Positions 30,190-31,606 of a DNA stretch of 31,606 nucleotides are shown here, piece after piece. Both the position numbers and the translations under genes were made by a program. The notes under the pieces were generated by a model, which worked only from the letters and a program-made list of their open reading frames with translations, did no database searches and was not told where the DNA came from. The first letter of the stretch is position 1. Each line of letters begins with the position of its first letter. Source of the stretch: an uncultured Clostridia bacterium (GTDB taxonomy: Bacteria > Bacillota_A > Clostridia > Christensenellales > Aristaeellaceae); the NCBI GenBank assembly GCA_934645275.1, contig CAKUDW010000003.1, forward strand, positions 1 through 31,606, given 5' to 3'.

Positions 30190-31606
30190 ATGCCGTTCTG
30201 TTCCTTTGGCGAAAATGCCGCCATGTTTGACATGACGCCCATCGAAAATATGTTCCTGTTGGAATATATGCCCGGCGCGCCGCGCGACTACGTGTGCGTG
30301 TATCTCTATGCGCGCATGCTCTGCCTGCATCCGGAGCTGGGCGGCGGCATCAAGGACATGACCCGCGCGCTGAACATGGACGAGGACGCTGTATTCGAGG
30401 CCTTTGCCTATTGGGAGCGGCAGGGACTGGCCGAGCGCCTGAGCGACAATCCGCCCAGCTTTGCGCTGCGGCCAGTGCGCAGCGCGCTGGAGCGCCGCAA
30501 GCAGGTAGATGAAACGATGTACGCCTATCGCGAATTCGACTACGCCATACAAGCGCTCTTCGGGGGCGAAAACGTCGAGGCCCGCTACCGCGTGATGGCG
30601 AACGACTGGCTGACCGTACTTGGCTTTTCGCAGGAAGCGGCGCTGATGCTGCTGGAATATGAGATGCGGCTACCGGGCGGCAAGAAGCAGGCTTCGGTAT
30701 TTCGCCGCGCAAACAGGCGTGCCGCGGAATGGGCGGAAATGGGCGTAAAGACAGCGGAAGAGGTGAAACGCGCCATCGACGGCGAGGAACGCGTGTACCG
30801 ACTTTCGGCGGACGTGCTCAAGAAACTCTCCATCAAGCGCGCGCCCACGGAAGCCGAGCGCACGCTGGCGCGGCGCTGGCTGGAGGAATGGCAGTTTTCG
30901 GAAAGCGACGTGCTGGAGGCCTGCGGACAGACCACGAATGCACGCGCGCCGTCGTTCGCCTATATAGATAAGATACTCAAATCCCGCTACGAGGACGGCC
31001 CGCTTGAAAAGTACTTCGACGGCCTGCGCGCCGCGCTGCGTGAGTTGGGCGCATCCGTGAAGGAACCTACGCCCGACCAGCTGCGTACCTACGCCAAGCT
31101 GGTGGCGCAGGGCTTCGAGGAGGAAACCATCCTGCTGGCCGCCGTGCAATGTGCCCGCAAGCGCAAGTACCGCTTCGAGGACCTGGTGTGGATGCTGGGC
31201 CGCTGGGCCGAGCTGGGCCTGTTCAACTGCGCGGCTGCCGAAAAATACGTGGCCGACATGCAGCAGCTCACCGCCGAGGTGCGCGCGTTACTGGAGCAGG
31301 CAGGATTGTCCCGCCGCCCCACGATGGACGATCTGGAACGCTATGAAGAATGGAAGCGCCTGTATTCACCTGAACTGATCGCTTGCGCCGCGCAGAACGC
31401 GCGGGGCACGCGCGCGCCGATGGTGTACATGGCCAAGCTGCTGGAAAAGTGGCGCGAGGAAGGCGTGACCACGCCGGAAGCCGTGGCGGCGCGCCCGAAA
31501 CCCAATGCTGCCCCCGCTGCCGCTGCGGATACGAAGTTTGATTATCAGCAACGCGAATACAGGGAAGAGGACTTTGGCCGCGACCGGTTCAACGATCTTG
31601 AGCGGC
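30190..31606 (+). CDS. DnaD/DnaB-like primosomal replication protein, C-terminus missing
   Basis: The frame opens at ATG 30190 (AGAAGGA site upstream) and stays open to the right edge, 472 codons seen. Residues 1-110 look like a DnaD-type winged-helix N-terminal region. DnaD C-terminal-type helical domains follow: residues about 217-262 (PTEAERTLARRWLEEWQFSE, then a PSFAYIDKIL match to the family's YxxxI motif), and apparently two more at about 293-355 and 378-435 (APMVYMAKLLEKWREEGV). The acidic/aromatic segment near the edge (YQQREYREEDFG) resembles the tail of such proteins. Family role: primosome assembly and helicase loading at replication origins or stalled forks in low-GC Gram-positives. 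A dnaC-like helicase loader often comes next and would lie beyond the window. Confidence 0.9.
   Translation, partial: MPFCSFGENAAMFDMTPIENMFLLEYMPGAPRDYVCVYLYARMLCLHPELGGGIKDMTRALNMDEDAVFEAFAYWERQGLAERLSDNPPSFALRPVRSALERRKQVDETMYAYREFDYAIQALFGGENVEARYRVMANDWLTVLGFSQEAALMLLEYEMRLPGGKKQASVFRRANRRAAEWAEMGVKTAEEVKRAIDGEERVYRLSADVLKKLSIKRAPTEAERTLARRWLEEWQFSESDVLEACGQTTNARAPSFAYIDKILKSRYEDGPLEKYFDGLRAALRELGASVKEPTPDQLRTYAKLVAQGFEEETILLAAVQCARKRKYRFEDLVWMLGRWAELGLFNCAAAEKYVADMQQLTAEVRALLEQAGLSRRPTMDDLERYEEWKRLYSPELIACAAQNARGTRAPMVYMAKLLEKWREEGVTTPEAVAARPKPNAAPAAAADTKFDYQQREYREEDFGRDRFNDLER

Overview
The window looks like chromosomal DNA of a GC-rich, anaerobic-type Firmicute (class Clostridia; an intestinal lineage is plausible). 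Supporting signs are strong AGGAGG-type ribosome binding sites, TTGACA/TATAAT promoters, a DnaD-family primosome protein, an ECF sigma/DUF4179 anti-sigma pair and Gram-positive surface-protein domains. No sequence search was possible, so the lineage is inference.

Layout. (1) 1-11.7 kb, minus strand: a cobalamin (B12) riboswitch with its own promoter and a leader terminator precedes a giant secreted mosaic protein (about 3588 aa). That protein carries leucine-rich repeats, two duplicated GLUG domains, Ig-like domains, EF-hand-like loops, a DUF4430/transcobalamin-like domain and a C-terminal alpha/alpha-toroid. A second secreted toroid protein follows and is cut by the left edge. Together they suggest a corrinoid-capture system at the cell surface. 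(2) 11.9-15.7 kb: a sugar-catabolism cluster with a metal-cupin isomerase-like protein and a zinc dehydrogenase on the minus strand and a divergent LacI regulator; a palindromic operator lies inside the cupin promoter. (3) 15.7-19.3 kb: a YczE-like membrane protein, a tandem array of nested palindromic repeats, and a MATE exporter divergent from a LysR regulator. (4) 19.5-24.5 kb, minus strand: a four-gene envelope operon. It encodes a MotA/TolQ-type channel protein with a long coiled-coil tail, a MotB/OmpA-type partner with the expected membrane aspartate, and two further single-pass extracytoplasmic proteins. It resembles the ZorAB core of Zorya but no Zorya effector is present. (5) 24.6-26.1 kb: a PHP-family phosphoesterase and a tRNA-Thr/Tyr/Leu operon. 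(6) 26.2-30.1 kb, minus strand: anti-sigma and ECF sigma factor, a frameshifted gene remnant, a GNAT acetyltransferase and a TetR regulator. (7) 30.2 kb to the right edge: a DnaD-like replication protein, incomplete.

The two most interesting units are the B12-riboswitch-controlled toroid/DUF4430 surface proteins and the stator-like motor operon. A family of palindromic intergenic repeats is scattered through the window, with three tandem copies at 16.5 kb and more diverged copies elsewhere. Most long plus-strand open frames under the minus-strand genes are GC-driven shadows and are not listed.
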